This document shows, piece by piece, positions 16,543-24,891 of a stretch of DNA of 64,000 bases (position 1 is its first letter; the number at the start of each line of letters is the position of its first letter). Under the pieces are notes generated by a model. The model worked only from the letters and a program-made list of their open reading frames with translations, was not told the DNA's origin and did not search any database. The stretch is from Enterobacteriaceae bacterium UBA5654 (GTDB lineage: Bacteria; Pseudomonadota; Gammaproteobacteria; Enterobacterales; Enterobacteriaceae): NCBI GenBank assembly GCA_002421005.1, contig DIJC01000017.1:33544-97543 (forward strand), given 5' to 3'. The translations under genes and the position numbers were made by a program.

Positions 16543-19500
16543 GTGAATGACCATTTCTCGCATCATTTAAAAGTGAAAACCTCACTTTCTAAACTTTACC
16601 TCGCATTGTTCTCTGCCCCACTGATGCTGTTAACGCCTACAGGTTTTACTTACGCCGCCGACGCTATTATTGACGGCGAATCGCGGGTCACGGAAACACT
16701 CGTTTACGATGGCGATGTGTACGTTGGCCGTAATCAGAGCGGCAACCTGCTGATCGATAATGGCAAAATCACCGCCTGGAACGTCAATATTGGCCGTCTC
16801 TATAACGGTCAGATTTATGAAAGCGACGTCACGGTCAGTGGGCCAAATGCCGAACTGAACGCCCTCAACGATCAATACATACTGCACGGCGGGCTGAATC
16901 TGGGTCTGGGTACTTTGCGGGTCGAGAATGGCGCGCTGGCAAGCGCGAAAGAGATCGTTGTGGGCACCAGCCGGGGCTATGACAGCCATCTCATCGTGAC
17001 CGGTGCTGGTTCCCGCGTCGTCAGTAACTACCTTACCGTCGGCAACACGATGGGTTCCCGCTCCACCTTGTTGATTGAAGACGGCGGATTATTAACGACC
17101 GCCAGCGAGGCGCGGATCGGCGACGGCTATATCCCGGATGAGGCCGACAAGCTCAATCCGAAGGGCACGGTGACGGGGGAAAATTCCCAATGGAATGTTG
17201 CCCGTGCGCTGACGCTTAACGGCGATCTGGATGTGCTGGACGGCGGCGCGGTCAGCGTCGGCAGCGCAGAAGTAGCGGGCGTTTCGGGATCGCAGAAAAC
17301 CGCCGAGCTGTATGTTGCGGGCAGCGGCTCCAGCTTTACCAGCGGCAACAACATTATCGTCGGCGATTATGGTAACGGCGTGGTGTCGGTGGTGGACGGC
17401 GGCACCGTCTCCGCTGGCGACGGCGAACTGGTACTGGGCGATAGCGGAACGGGTTCTAACCGGGGCGCGCTGGTTATCGGCAGTCGCGGCAACATGGACA
17501 CCGGCACCGGCCTGACGGAGCCGACGCTCGGCGCGGCGGGTGGCGCGGGCACCATTGATGCCCGGACGGCGATCAGCCTGCGCGGCGGACTATTCCGCAG
17601 CTACGTCTACTTCAACCACACCGCAGAGAACTACGACTTTGCGAACAAAATGAGCGGCGAAGGCGATGTTATCAACACCGCCGGGCAAACCACGCTGAGC
17701 GGCGATCTGACCCAGCTTCAGGCGAATGTCCTCGCGCGCGGTGGCAAAATTATCATCGCCAGTGATATCAATACCCAGAGCGAAGACAATCCTTTCGATG
17801 TTCAGACCCTGAGTGCGGAAAACGGAGGGACGCTGATCCTGAACGCCACCGCCGGGACGGATGTCAGCAATGGGCTCGGCTACAGCAGCGCCGCGTCGAT
17901 TAAATCTGGCGGCGTTCTTGGCGGGAACGGTACACTCGGCCAGACTGAAATTCTTTCTGGCGGCCATATTTCGCCCGGCGACGGGGAGATTGGCACTCTG
18001 ACCCTGAAGCGCTACCTGAACTTTATCGGCGAGTCGTTTTACGATGTTGATATTACCGGCGATGGTCGCAGCGATCTGCTGAACGTGGCGGGATTAACCA
18101 CCATCAGCGATCAGGCCAAAGTGCAGGTGACCGCGCTGGACCCGCAGACCAGCTACCAGACAGGCCAGAGCTACCGCATTCTTAACGCTGAAGGCGGAAT
18201 CAACGGCCAGTTCGCGTCGGCGGTTTCCAAATCCGCTTTTCTCGACGTGTCGCTTAATCAAACGGCGAACGCCGTGGATCTGAACATCGCGCAGAAAGAC
18301 AACGGCGGCGGCGAGAATCCGGGTAATCCCGGCGGTGAGAATCCCGGCAATCCCGGCGGTGAAAATCCCGGCAACCCCGGCGGTGAGAATCCTGGCAACC
18401 CCGGCGGTGAAAACCCTGGCAATCCCGGCGGTGAAAACCCTGGCAATCCCGGCGGTGAAAACCCTGGCAATCCTGGCGGTGAAAACCCTGGCAATCCCGG
18501 CGGTGAGAATCCGGGTAATCCCGGCGGTGAAAACCCTGGCAGCGGCACACCCGGCATTTTCCAGACGGTAGCGGAAACCGGCAACCAGTGGAATACGGCG
18601 GGTGCGCTCTCGACGCTGACGCAAAGCGGCCCGTCGCTGGCGCTGTATAACTCGCTGCTGATGCTCAGCGCGCCGGAAGCGCGCGAGGCGTTCAATCAGC
18701 TCTCCGGCGAAATTTACCCTTCGGTACAGTCCAGCCTGATTGCCAGCAGCGGTCAGGTATTTAACGTTCTGAATCAGCGGATGCTGCATGCGTTTGATAG
18801 CGATGTGCTGCCAGTGCCGCCACTGGCGATGTCGCTGGTGCAGTCGTCCCAACAGCAAAATAATGGCGTCTGGGGCCAGACGTTCGGTTCATGGGTCAAA
18901 AATGACGGCGACGACAATACCGGTAAGCTGAAGGGCAACACGGCGGGCTTCCTGCTGGGCGGAGATCGTCAACTGGCCGACTATAACGTGCGAGTCGGCG
19001 GCTTCTTTGGCTACAGCCGTGGAGACTTTGATGTCAACAGCCGTCGCTCTAAAACAGATACCGATAACTACCACCTCGGTCTGTATGCGGCGGGACGTCA
19101 GGATGCCTTCTCGCTGCGCGGTGCGGTCGGTTACACCTGGCATAAGATCGACGCCGAACGTAAGGTCGATTTCAGCGGTTACTCCGATCGGCTGAGTGCA
19201 GACTATGATGCAAATTCACTGCTGGGCTTCACCGAAGCAGGCTACCGTTTTGGCCAGGCCGATCAAAACGTCGAGCCGTTCATCAACCTGAGCTATATCC
19301 GTTTGCATACGGATAATTTCCGGGAGAACGGCGGTGCCGCCGCACTGAGCGTGCGTAATGAAACGATGAATACCTTTTACTCTACCCTCGGTGCGCGCGG
19401 CGTAACGGCGTTGCAGAATAACGTGAGTCTTTATGGCTCATTAGGGTGGCAGCACGCGTACGGCGATAAGAAGGCGTCCTCGGGGATGACCTTTGCCAAC

Positions 19501-19674
19501 AGCGATTCTTTTATTACCGAGGGTAACCCGGTTGATAAGGACATGCTGGTAGGCGATATCGGCGTCAGCGTTAATTTGCCACGTAACGCCACGCTGGATG
19601 TCGGCTATAAAGGGCAATACGGCGCTGACAGTAGCGTTAATTCGGTTAACGCCAATATCCGCTGGTCGTTCTGA
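16543..19674 (+). CDS. Type Va autotransporter with octapeptide-repeat linker
   Basis: This gene encodes a 1043-residue self-secreting surface protein. A signal peptide ends near residue 39 (FTYA). The passenger (about 40-585) is made of glycine-rich beta-helical rungs with recurring LTVGN-, VDGGTVSAG- and LVLGDSG-type strands, as in pertactin/AIDA-like passengers. A linker of GENPGNPG repeats follows (about 590-666), then a helix and the C-terminal 12-strand barrel (about 775-1043), ending in the expected NIRWSF. The start is GTG at 16543 with GGAGA upstream. No protease triad (GDSGS) was seen; adhesion or aggregation is an inference from the fold. Confidence 0.93.
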   Translation: MNDHFSHHLKVKTSLSKLYLALFSAPLMLLTPTGFTYAADAIIDGESRVTETLVYDGDVYVGRNQSGNLLIDNGKITAWNVNIGRLYNGQIYESDVTVSGPNAELNALNDQYILHGGLNLGLGTLRVENGALASAKEIVVGTSRGYDSHLIVTGAGSRVVSNYLTVGNTMGSRSTLLIEDGGLLTTASEARIGDGYIPDEADKLNPKGTVTGENSQWNVARALTLNGDLDVLDGGAVSVGSAEVAGVSGSQKTAELYVAGSGSSFTSGNNIIVGDYGNGVVSVVDGGTVSAGDGELVLGDSGTGSNRGALVIGSRGNMDTGTGLTEPTLGAAGGAGTIDARTAISLRGGLFRSYVYFNHTAENYDFANKMSGEGDVINTAGQTTLSGDLTQLQANVLARGGKIIIASDINTQSEDNPFDVQTLSAENGGTLILNATAGTDVSNGLGYSSAASIKSGGVLGGNGTLGQTEILSGGHISPGDGEIGTLTLKRYLNFIGESFYDVDITGDGRSDLLNVAGLTTISDQAKVQVTALDPQTSYQTGQSYRILNAEGGINGQFASAVSKSAFLDVSLNQTANAVDLNIAQKDNGGGENPGNPGGENPGNPGGENPGNPGGENPGNPGGENPGNPGGENPGNPGGENPGNPGGENPGNPGGENPGNPGGENPGSGTPGIFQTVAETGNQWNTAGALSTLTQSGPSLALYNSLLMLSAPEAREAFNQLSGEIYPSVQSSLIASSGQVFNVLNQRMLHAFDSDVLPVPPLAMSLVQSSQQQNNGVWGQTFGSWVKNDGDDNTGKLKGNTAGFLLGGDRQLADYNVRVGGFFGYSRGDFDVNSRRSKTDTDNYHLGLYAAGRQDAFSLRGAVGYTWHKIDAERKVDFSGYSDRLSADYDANSLLGFTEAGYRFGQADQNVEPFINLSYIRLHTDNFRENGGAAALSVRNETMNTFYSTLGARGVTALQNNVSLYGSLGWQHAYGDKKASSGMTFANSDSFITEGNPVDKDMLVGDIGVSVNLPRNATLDVGYKGQYGADSSVNSVNANIRWSF
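18310..18540 (+). repeat. 24-bp tandem repeats encoding GENPGNPG in the autotransporter
   Basis: Nine full copies of a 24-bp unit plus a partial tenth lie head to tail in frame. The protein unit is always GENPGNPG, while the DNA copies differ at synonymous third positions. Slippage by whole units would keep the frame and change only the length of the linker between passenger and barrel. Confidence 0.95.
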
Positions 19675-19692
19675 GTTAACAGGCGTGTTATC

Positions 19693-19724
19693 AATAAAGC
19701 CATCCCACATGGGATGGCTTTATT
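19693..19724. terminator. Bidirectional terminator between autotransporter and decarboxylase
   Basis: A perfect 15-bp palindrome, AATAAAGCCATCCCA and its complement, with a 2-nt centre. A-rich and T-rich ends on both sides allow termination of the autotransporter transcript and of the convergent decarboxylase transcript. Confidence 0.85.
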
Positions 19725-19738
19725 ATATCTGATTGAAC

Positions 19739-21097
19739 TTAGCGCGCTTTACCGACACCTGAGGCGAGACGAATCACCAGGGCTATCAGTGCATCCACAT
19801 CTGCGTCCTGCGTGCGCCAGGACGATACGCTAATGCGCATGGCAGGTCGCCCCTGCCACACGGAGCCGCCAAACCAGGCTTCACCGGATGCCTGAACCGC
19901 CGCGCGCACGGCCAGCGTTTTTGCATCGTCTGCGCACCGAAACAGTACCTGATTAAGTGTTACTTCGTTGAGCACCTCAAAACCAGCCTCCGCCAGGCCA
20001 TCGCCGATACGACGCGCCTGGGCGCAGTGTCCTTCTACCAGTCTGGCAACACCCTGACGCCCCAGGCTGCGCAACGCCGCCCACACCGGAATACCACGCG
20101 GTCGCCGCGAAAACTCCAGCGTAAGGTTTTTCTGTGCGTCCATACTGGCGCTGGAATAGGCGGCATCGCTGTTCATGGCGGCGGCCAGCGCCCGTGCATC
20201 ACGGCAAATGGTCATCGCGCAGTCATAAGGCGTATTCAGCCATTTGTGCGCATCCGTGGTCCAGCTATCGGCCAGTTCAATGCCCGTGGTCAGGTGGGCA
20301 AGCGATGAAGCCCGCGCCCAAAGGCCGAATGCGCCATCCACATGCACCCACGCACCCGCGTTTCTGGCGAGCGGGATGATCTTCCCGAAAGGATCAAAGG
20401 CACCGGTATTCACCTCCCCCGCCTGCAGGCAGAGAATCGTGCGCTCATCGAGCGGCGGGAGCCGGGCGGCATCTACCCGTCCCGCAGCATCGACCGGCGC
20501 GCGGATAATCTGATTCAACCCAAAGCCGAGCACGCGGAGCGCCTTGATGACCGTGATGTGGATCAGTTCGGAGACGACCACCCGGATTTCCGGCGCGCCG
20601 CTCAGCCCCTGTCCGTCGAAATCCCAGTTCTGGCGCGCCAGCAACTCGCGGCGCGCGGCGGCCAGGGCCGTCAATGTACAGGCCGTGGCGCTGGTCCCGA
20701 ATCCGACAGCGCTCTCACGGGGGAGATCCAGCGCCTCAAGCACCCAGCGCGCGGCGACCCGTTCCAGCGTGGCGGACACCGGCGAATTATCAAACGTCGA
20801 GCCGCACTGATCCCACGCCAGTAGCAGTCGATCGGCGGCGGCGGCGGCAGGCAATGCCGCGCCGATCACGAAGCCGAAGTAGCGCGGGCCGTTGGAGGCG
20901 GTAGTGGCAGGCGATCCCACGTCATCCAGCAGCGCCAGCGTGGCTTCAGCGGGCGCCCCCAACTCAGGCAGCGGCTCGTCGAAGGCAGCGAGAGCGGCAA
21001 TCGCGTCGTCGGAAGGAAATACGCGCCGCTGAACCGTGGTTTCGGTATAGCGACGGCCAAGCGCATCGGCATGGGCCAAAAGTTCCAGTTCGTTCAT
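19739..21097 (-). CDS. PLP-dependent group II decarboxylase family protein
   Basis: This gene encodes a 452-residue cytosolic enzyme of the aromatic-amino-acid/glutamate decarboxylase fold. The cofactor lysine is Lys285 in TDAHKWLNTP, the pyridine-nitrogen aspartate is Asp254 in HVDGAFGLW, and the N-terminal GFVIGAALPAAAAADRL plus GTSATACTLTALAAAR segments fit the family. The start at 21097 follows GAGAGG; a longer frame reaches 21184. The substrate cannot be assigned: the family includes decarboxylases of tyrosine, tryptophan, 2,4-diaminobutyrate and other amino acids, and some members act as aldehyde synthases. It is divergent from an HxlR-type regulator, its probable controller. No transporter gene accompanies it. 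Confidence 0.88.
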   Translation of the reverse strand: MNELELLAHADALGRRYTETTVQRRVFPSDDAIAALAAFDEPLPELGAPAEATLALLDDVGSPATTASNGPRYFGFVIGAALPAAAAADRLLLAWDQCGSTFDNSPVSATLERVAARWVLEALDLPRESAVGFGTSATACTLTALAAARRELLARQNWDFDGQGLSGAPEIRVVVSELIHITVIKALRVLGFGLNQIIRAPVDAAGRVDAARLPPLDERTILCLQAGEVNTGAFDPFGKIIPLARNAGAWVHVDGAFGLWARASSLAHLTTGIELADSWTTDAHKWLNTPYDCAMTICRDARALAAAMNSDAAYSSASMDAQKNLTLEFSRRPRGIPVWAALRSLGRQGVARLVEGHCAQARRIGDGLAEAGFEVLNEVTLNQVLFRCADDAKTLAVRAAVQASGEAWFGGSVWQGRPAMRISVSSWRTQDADVDALIALVIRLASGVGKAR

Positions 21098-21263
21098 TCG
21101 AGCCTCTCTCTTGTTATTTTTAACCTTAGCCACCGTCGGAAGCGGTAAGGCAGGGGAAATCTTTTTAGCCCTGTCTGGTATCAAAACAAAACTGATTGAA
21201 CGCCAGGCTATGTGGTTTTAAAATGCAACCAGATTCTTCCCCCTCTGTCAATCAGGAGATGAG

Positions 21264-21710
21264 ATGCCCTCCCGCAAACCCATGAACGACGAGCCTTGTC
21301 CTGTTGCACGCTCCGTCAATCTGATCGGCGATCGCTGGTCGTTACTGATCGTGCGCGATGCCTTTGACGGTATGCGCCGCTTTGGCGATTTTCAGCGCAG
21401 CCTGGGGATCGCACGCAACATTCTTGCTGACCGACTGCGCAAGCTGGTCGATGCCGGTATCCTTGATCTCCAGAACGCCTCGGATGGTACGGTTTATCAG
21501 GAGTATGTCCTGACCGCCAGAGGAGAAAGCCTGTTTCCCGTCGTGGTCGCGCTGCGGCAATGGGGCGAAAAATACCTGTTCGCTGATCAAGAACGTCATT
21601 CGCTGCTGCTCGAAAAGCACACCGGAAGGCCCGTTCCTTTGATGGCTCCCACCGCGCCCGACGGCACCGCGCTGAAACCGTCGGCTACCGAGGTGCAGAA
21701 AGTTAAGTAG
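21264..21710 (+). CDS. HxlR-family winged-helix transcriptional regulator
   Basis: This gene encodes a 148-residue regulator. The conserved N-terminal cysteine lies in EPCPVARSVNLIGDRW (Cys12), a position used for thiol or aldehyde sensing in relatives such as YodB and HypR. The recognition helix region is MRRFGDFQRSLGIARNILADRL, followed by the wing and LTARGESLFPVVVALRQWG. It diverges from the decarboxylase gene over 166 bp and probably controls it and itself. The roughly 35-residue tail after the core is longer than in minimal HxlR proteins. Confidence 0.88.
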   Translation: MPSRKPMNDEPCPVARSVNLIGDRWSLLIVRDAFDGMRRFGDFQRSLGIARNILADRLRKLVDAGILDLQNASDGTVYQEYVLTARGESLFPVVVALRQWGEKYLFADQERHSLLLEKHTGRPVPLMAPTAPDGTALKPSATEVQKVK

Positions 21711-21936
21711 CGTTTCCCCCATCACAATCCATTGCGATCTGCGTCCGCTTATTCTTTCTCAGGCTTCCCTACGACATAGCCCCTCGGGCCGTAACCGTTT
21801 TTTCCGTCAGCTCACATACCTTCACAACCTTACCTTATCTTTCGATTATCTTCATTATTAGACATTCATCACAAAAAAATCTCCAAAACCCTATATTTTC
21901 TTTCGAAGAAAATAAACGAAAGGTTTCGGAGGAAGA
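21711..21936 (+). promoter_or_regulatory. gat operon control region with candidate CRP and GatR sites
   Basis: This 226-bp spacer carries a CRP-like TTAGA-CATTCA-TCACA at 21858-21873 (one strong half-site). Nearer the gene, CTTTCG (21900-21905) and CGAAAG (21917-21922) form an inverted repeat 11 bp apart. The 10-mer TCTTTCGAAG (21899-21908) recurs upstream of gatR at 27392-27401, which makes it the best operator candidate for GatR. The ribosome site GGAGGA precedes gatY. Confidence 0.5.
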
Positions 21937-22791
21937 ATGTTCGTCATTTCAACCAAAGCAATGCTGCAAAAGGCACAGCGTGGAGGTTATGCGGTGCCTG
22001 CCTTCAATATCCACAATCTTGAGACGTTGCAGGTTGTGGTTGAAACCGCTGCTGAACTGCGTTCGCCGCTGATTGTCGCCGGGACGCCAGGGACGTTCAG
22101 CTATGCGGGTCAGGACAATATCGTGGCGATTGCCGGGGCGCTCGCTCATCAGTACAACCAGCCGCTGGCGATCCATCTGGATCATCATGAAAAGACGGCA
22201 GACATTGAGGCGAAAGTGAACGCCGGGATCCGCTCGGTGATGATCGACGGTTCTCATCTGCCGTTTGATGAGAACGTCGCGCTGGTTAAGCAGGTGGTCG
22301 ATTACTGCCATCGCTACGACGTCAGCGTCGAAGCAGAGCTGGGGCGGCTGGGCGGACAGGAAGATGACCTGGTGGTTGAGGGGAAAGATGCGCTGTATAC
22401 CCACCCGCAGCAGGCGCTTGAGTTCGTTGAGCGGACGGGTATTGATTCGTTGGCGGTGGCGATCGGCACCGCGCACGGTCTGTATAGCGCAGAGCCAAAG
22501 CTGGATTTTGAACGGCTGGCGGAGATCCGCGCGGCCGTTACGGTCCCGCTGGTTCTGCACGGCGCATCCGGCCTGCCCACCCACGACATACGCCGGGCGA
22601 TTGCGCTCGGCGTATGCAAAGTCAACGTCGCCACCGAACTGAAAATGGCCTTTTCCGATGCGCTGAAAGCGTACTTCCTTGCCAACCCCGATGCCAGCGA
22701 TCCGCGCCATTACATGGTGCCAGCGAAAGCCGCGATGAAAGAGGTGGTGAAGAAAGTGATTGCCGACTGCGGGTGCGAAGGAAAGCTTTGA
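21937..22791 (+). CDS. gatY: D-tagatose-1,6-bisphosphate aldolase, catalytic subunit
   Basis: This gene encodes a 284-residue class II zinc aldolase that splits tagatose-1,6-bisphosphate to glyceraldehyde-3-phosphate and dihydroxyacetone phosphate in galactitol catabolism. Zinc and catalytic motifs include AIHLDHHEK, VSVEAELGRLGG, AIGTAHGLY and PLVLHGASGL. The length equals that of E. coli GatY (284), and the N-terminus and GYAVPAFNIHNLETLQVV segment match it rather than KbaY because gat genes follow. It heads gatYZABCD and needs GatZ for full activity. Confidence 0.95.
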   Translation: MFVISTKAMLQKAQRGGYAVPAFNIHNLETLQVVVETAAELRSPLIVAGTPGTFSYAGQDNIVAIAGALAHQYNQPLAIHLDHHEKTADIEAKVNAGIRSVMIDGSHLPFDENVALVKQVVDYCHRYDVSVEAELGRLGGQEDDLVVEGKDALYTHPQQALEFVERTGIDSLAVAIGTAHGLYSAEPKLDFERLAEIRAAVTVPLVLHGASGLPTHDIRRAIALGVCKVNVATELKMAFSDALKAYFLANPDASDPRHYMVPAKAAMKEVVKKVIADCGCEGKL

Positions 22792-22819
22792 AGATAAATA
22801 AAAGTAAACGGAGAGCGAA

Positions 22820-24091
22820 ATGAAAGAGATTATTTCTGACCATAAAGCGGGTGAGCATACTGGTATTTGTTCCGTTTGCTCAGCCCATCCGCTGGTGATT
22901 GAAGCCGCCCTGCGCTTTGATTTGCCTGGGCAGCACAAGGTCCTGATTGAAGCAACCTCAAACCAGGTCAACCAGTTTGGCGGCTATACCGGGATGCAAC
23001 CCGCCGACTTCCGCGACTTTGTGTATAAGATTGCGGATGACGTAGGCTTTCCGCATGAGCGCATTATTCTCGGTGGTGACCACCTCGGCCCGAACTGCTG
23101 GCAGAACGAAAACGCCGCTTCGGCGATGGAAAAATCGCTGGAGCTGATCAGAGCCTATGTCGCCGCAGGCTTCAGCAAAATTCATCTTGATGCGTCGATG
23201 TCCTGCGCCGACGATCCGCTGCCGCTGGATCCAAACGTCGTCGCGGAACGTGCGGCGCAGCTTTGTGCCGTGGCGGAGCACACCGCGACGGCAGAGCAGA
23301 AGCGCCATCTGACCTATGTCATTGGCACCGAAGTTCCGGTTCCCGGCGGCGAAGCAAGCACCATCGGAACGGTCCATGTCACCCGCGCCGAAGATGCCGC
23401 CAACACCCTTGCCACCCATCAGGCCGCGTTCCGTGCGCTGGGGCTTGAAGAGGCGCTTAACCGGGTGATTGCGATTGTGGTCCAGCCGGGCGTCGAGTTC
23501 GATCACACCCAGATTATCCACTATCAGCCGGAAGGCGCGCGGGCGCTGTCTGGCTGGATCAAAGAAACGCCGATGGTCTATGAAGCCCACTCCACCGATT
23601 ATCAGACCCGCTATGCCTACCGCGCGCTGGTGCGCGATCACTTCGCCATCCTTAAGGTCGGTCCGGCGCTGACCTTTGCCCTGCGCGAGGCCATTTTTGC
23701 GCTGGCGCAGATGGAAAACGAATTGATCGCCCCGGAAAACCGCAGTCAGGTTCTGGAAGTGATCGATGAAGTCATGCTGAACGAGCCGGGCTACTGGAAG
23801 AAATATTACCGCCCGACCTGGAGCCAGGCGATGGTGGATATCCACTTCAGCCTCTCGGATCGCATCCGCTACTACTGGCCGCATCCACGTATTCGCCAGA
23901 GCGTAGAGAAGCTGGTCGCCAATCTCAGCGCCACCACCCTGCCGCTGGGGCTTATCAGCCAGTATCTGCCGGTGCAGTTTGAGCGCCTGGCGATGAGCGA
24001 GCTGACCGCCACGCCGCACGATCTGATCCTCGACAAAATTCAGGACGTTCTGCGGGCCTACCGTTACGGTTGTTCTTCCGAAATAGCCTGA
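22820..24091 (+). CDS. gatZ: D-tagatose-1,6-bisphosphate aldolase subunit GatZ
   Basis: This gene encodes a 423-residue partner of GatY that stabilises or activates the aldolase. It resembles a TIM-barrel tagatose-6-phosphate kinase-type protein, without proven kinase activity. Family segments are GICSVCSAHPLVIEAALRF, ATSNQVNQFGGYTGM, GGDHLGPNCWQNENA and VYEAHSTDYQTR. E. coli GatZ is 420 residues. It starts 28 bp after gatY with GGAGAG upstream and is followed at once by the PTS genes. Confidence 0.95.
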   Translation: MKEIISDHKAGEHTGICSVCSAHPLVIEAALRFDLPGQHKVLIEATSNQVNQFGGYTGMQPADFRDFVYKIADDVGFPHERIILGGDHLGPNCWQNENAASAMEKSLELIRAYVAAGFSKIHLDASMSCADDPLPLDPNVVAERAAQLCAVAEHTATAEQKRHLTYVIGTEVPVPGGEASTIGTVHVTRAEDAANTLATHQAAFRALGLEEALNRVIAIVVQPGVEFDHTQIIHYQPEGARALSGWIKETPMVYEAHSTDYQTRYAYRALVRDHFAILKVGPALTFALREAIFALAQMENELIAPENRSQVLEVIDEVMLNEPGYWKKYYRPTWSQAMVDIHFSLSDRIRYYWPHPRIRQSVEKLVANLSATTLPLGLISQYLPVQFERLAMSELTATPHDLILDKIQDVLRAYRYGCSSEIA

Positions 24092-24108
24092 CTGTATAAA
24101 GAGGATTT

Positions 24109-24573
24109 ATGAGCCAATTGTTTGTTCGCACCGGGATTAATTTCAGCACCTGCCAGCAGGCGCTGGAGCACATTGGACAAGAAATGCTGGCGAAGGGCGT
24201 CGTGCATGAGTCTTATCCGCAGGCGTTGATGGCGCGGGAAGCCAGTTTTCCGACCGGTATCGCGCTGGAAAATCATGCCGTTGCCATTCCCCATTGTGAG
24301 GCGGTGCACGCGAAATCCCCCGCCATTTACCTGATCCGGCCAGACACGCCGGTTGCGTTTCAACGCGCGGATGATGACGACGACATAGCCGTCTCGCTCA
24401 TCATCGCGCTGATTGTGGAAAACCCCAGCGCGCAGCTGAAGCTCCTGCGCCGGTTATTTAGTGAGCTACAAAACCCTGGCACGCTGGACGCATTGCTGGG
24501 AGCAGCAGATGACCGTCTGGCCGCGCTTTTTCAGGAAACCATTATGATGACTGAACCCTGCGCTCAGGCTTAA
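24109..24573 (+). CDS. gatA: Galactitol PTS enzyme IIA
   Basis: This gene encodes a 154-residue cytosolic phosphocarrier of the galactitol phosphotransferase system (mannitol/fructose-type EIIA fold). His62 in AIPHCEAVH is the expected phosphorylation site, receiving phosphate from HPr and passing it to GatB. It starts 17 bp after gatZ with GAGGA before the ATG. Size and neighbours match E. coli GatA (150 residues). Confidence 0.94.
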   Translation: MSQLFVRTGINFSTCQQALEHIGQEMLAKGVVHESYPQALMAREASFPTGIALENHAVAIPHCEAVHAKSPAIYLIRPDTPVAFQRADDDDDIAVSLIIALIVENPSAQLKLLRRLFSELQNPGTLDALLGAADDRLAALFQETIMMTEPCAQA

Positions 24574-24602
24574 CAACATACTGATAATAAAAGGAATACC
24601 CT

Positions 24603-24887
24603 ATGAAACGTAAAGTTATTGTCGCCTGTGGCGGCGCTGTTGCCACCTCAACGATGGCGGCAGAAGAAATTAAAGAACTCTGTGAAGCCAATAATATTAC
24701 TCTCGATCTGGTCCAGTGCCGGGTGAATGAGATCGAAACCTATATGGACGGGGCGGATCTCATCTGCACGACGGCAAAAGTCGATCGGACCTTTGGCGAC
24801 ATTCCGGTGGTGCACGGAATGCCGTTTATCTCCGGCGTCGGCATTGAAGCGCTGCAACAAAAAATCCTGAGCATCCTGGTGGGGTAA
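24603..24887 (+). CDS. gatB: Galactitol PTS enzyme IIB
   Basis: This gene encodes a 94-residue cytosolic EIIB. Cys9 in the P-loop VACGGAVATSTMAA is the phosphocysteine that transfers phosphate to the incoming galactitol at GatC. The rest (VQCRVNEIETYM, ICTTAKVDR) follows the galactitol/lactose-type EIIB fold. It ends 4 bp before gatC, consistent with translational coupling. Confidence 0.94.
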   Translation: MKRKVIVACGGAVATSTMAAEEIKELCEANNITLDLVQCRVNEIETYMDGADLICTTAKVDRTFGDIPVVHGMPFISGVGIEALQQKILSILVG

Positions 24888-24891
24888 CGTT

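Noticed and set aside
18310..18540. Regular 24-bp direct repeats as a possible CRISPR array
   Set aside because: The units are adjacent without spacers and encode a constant peptide in the autotransporter frame; no cas genes are present.
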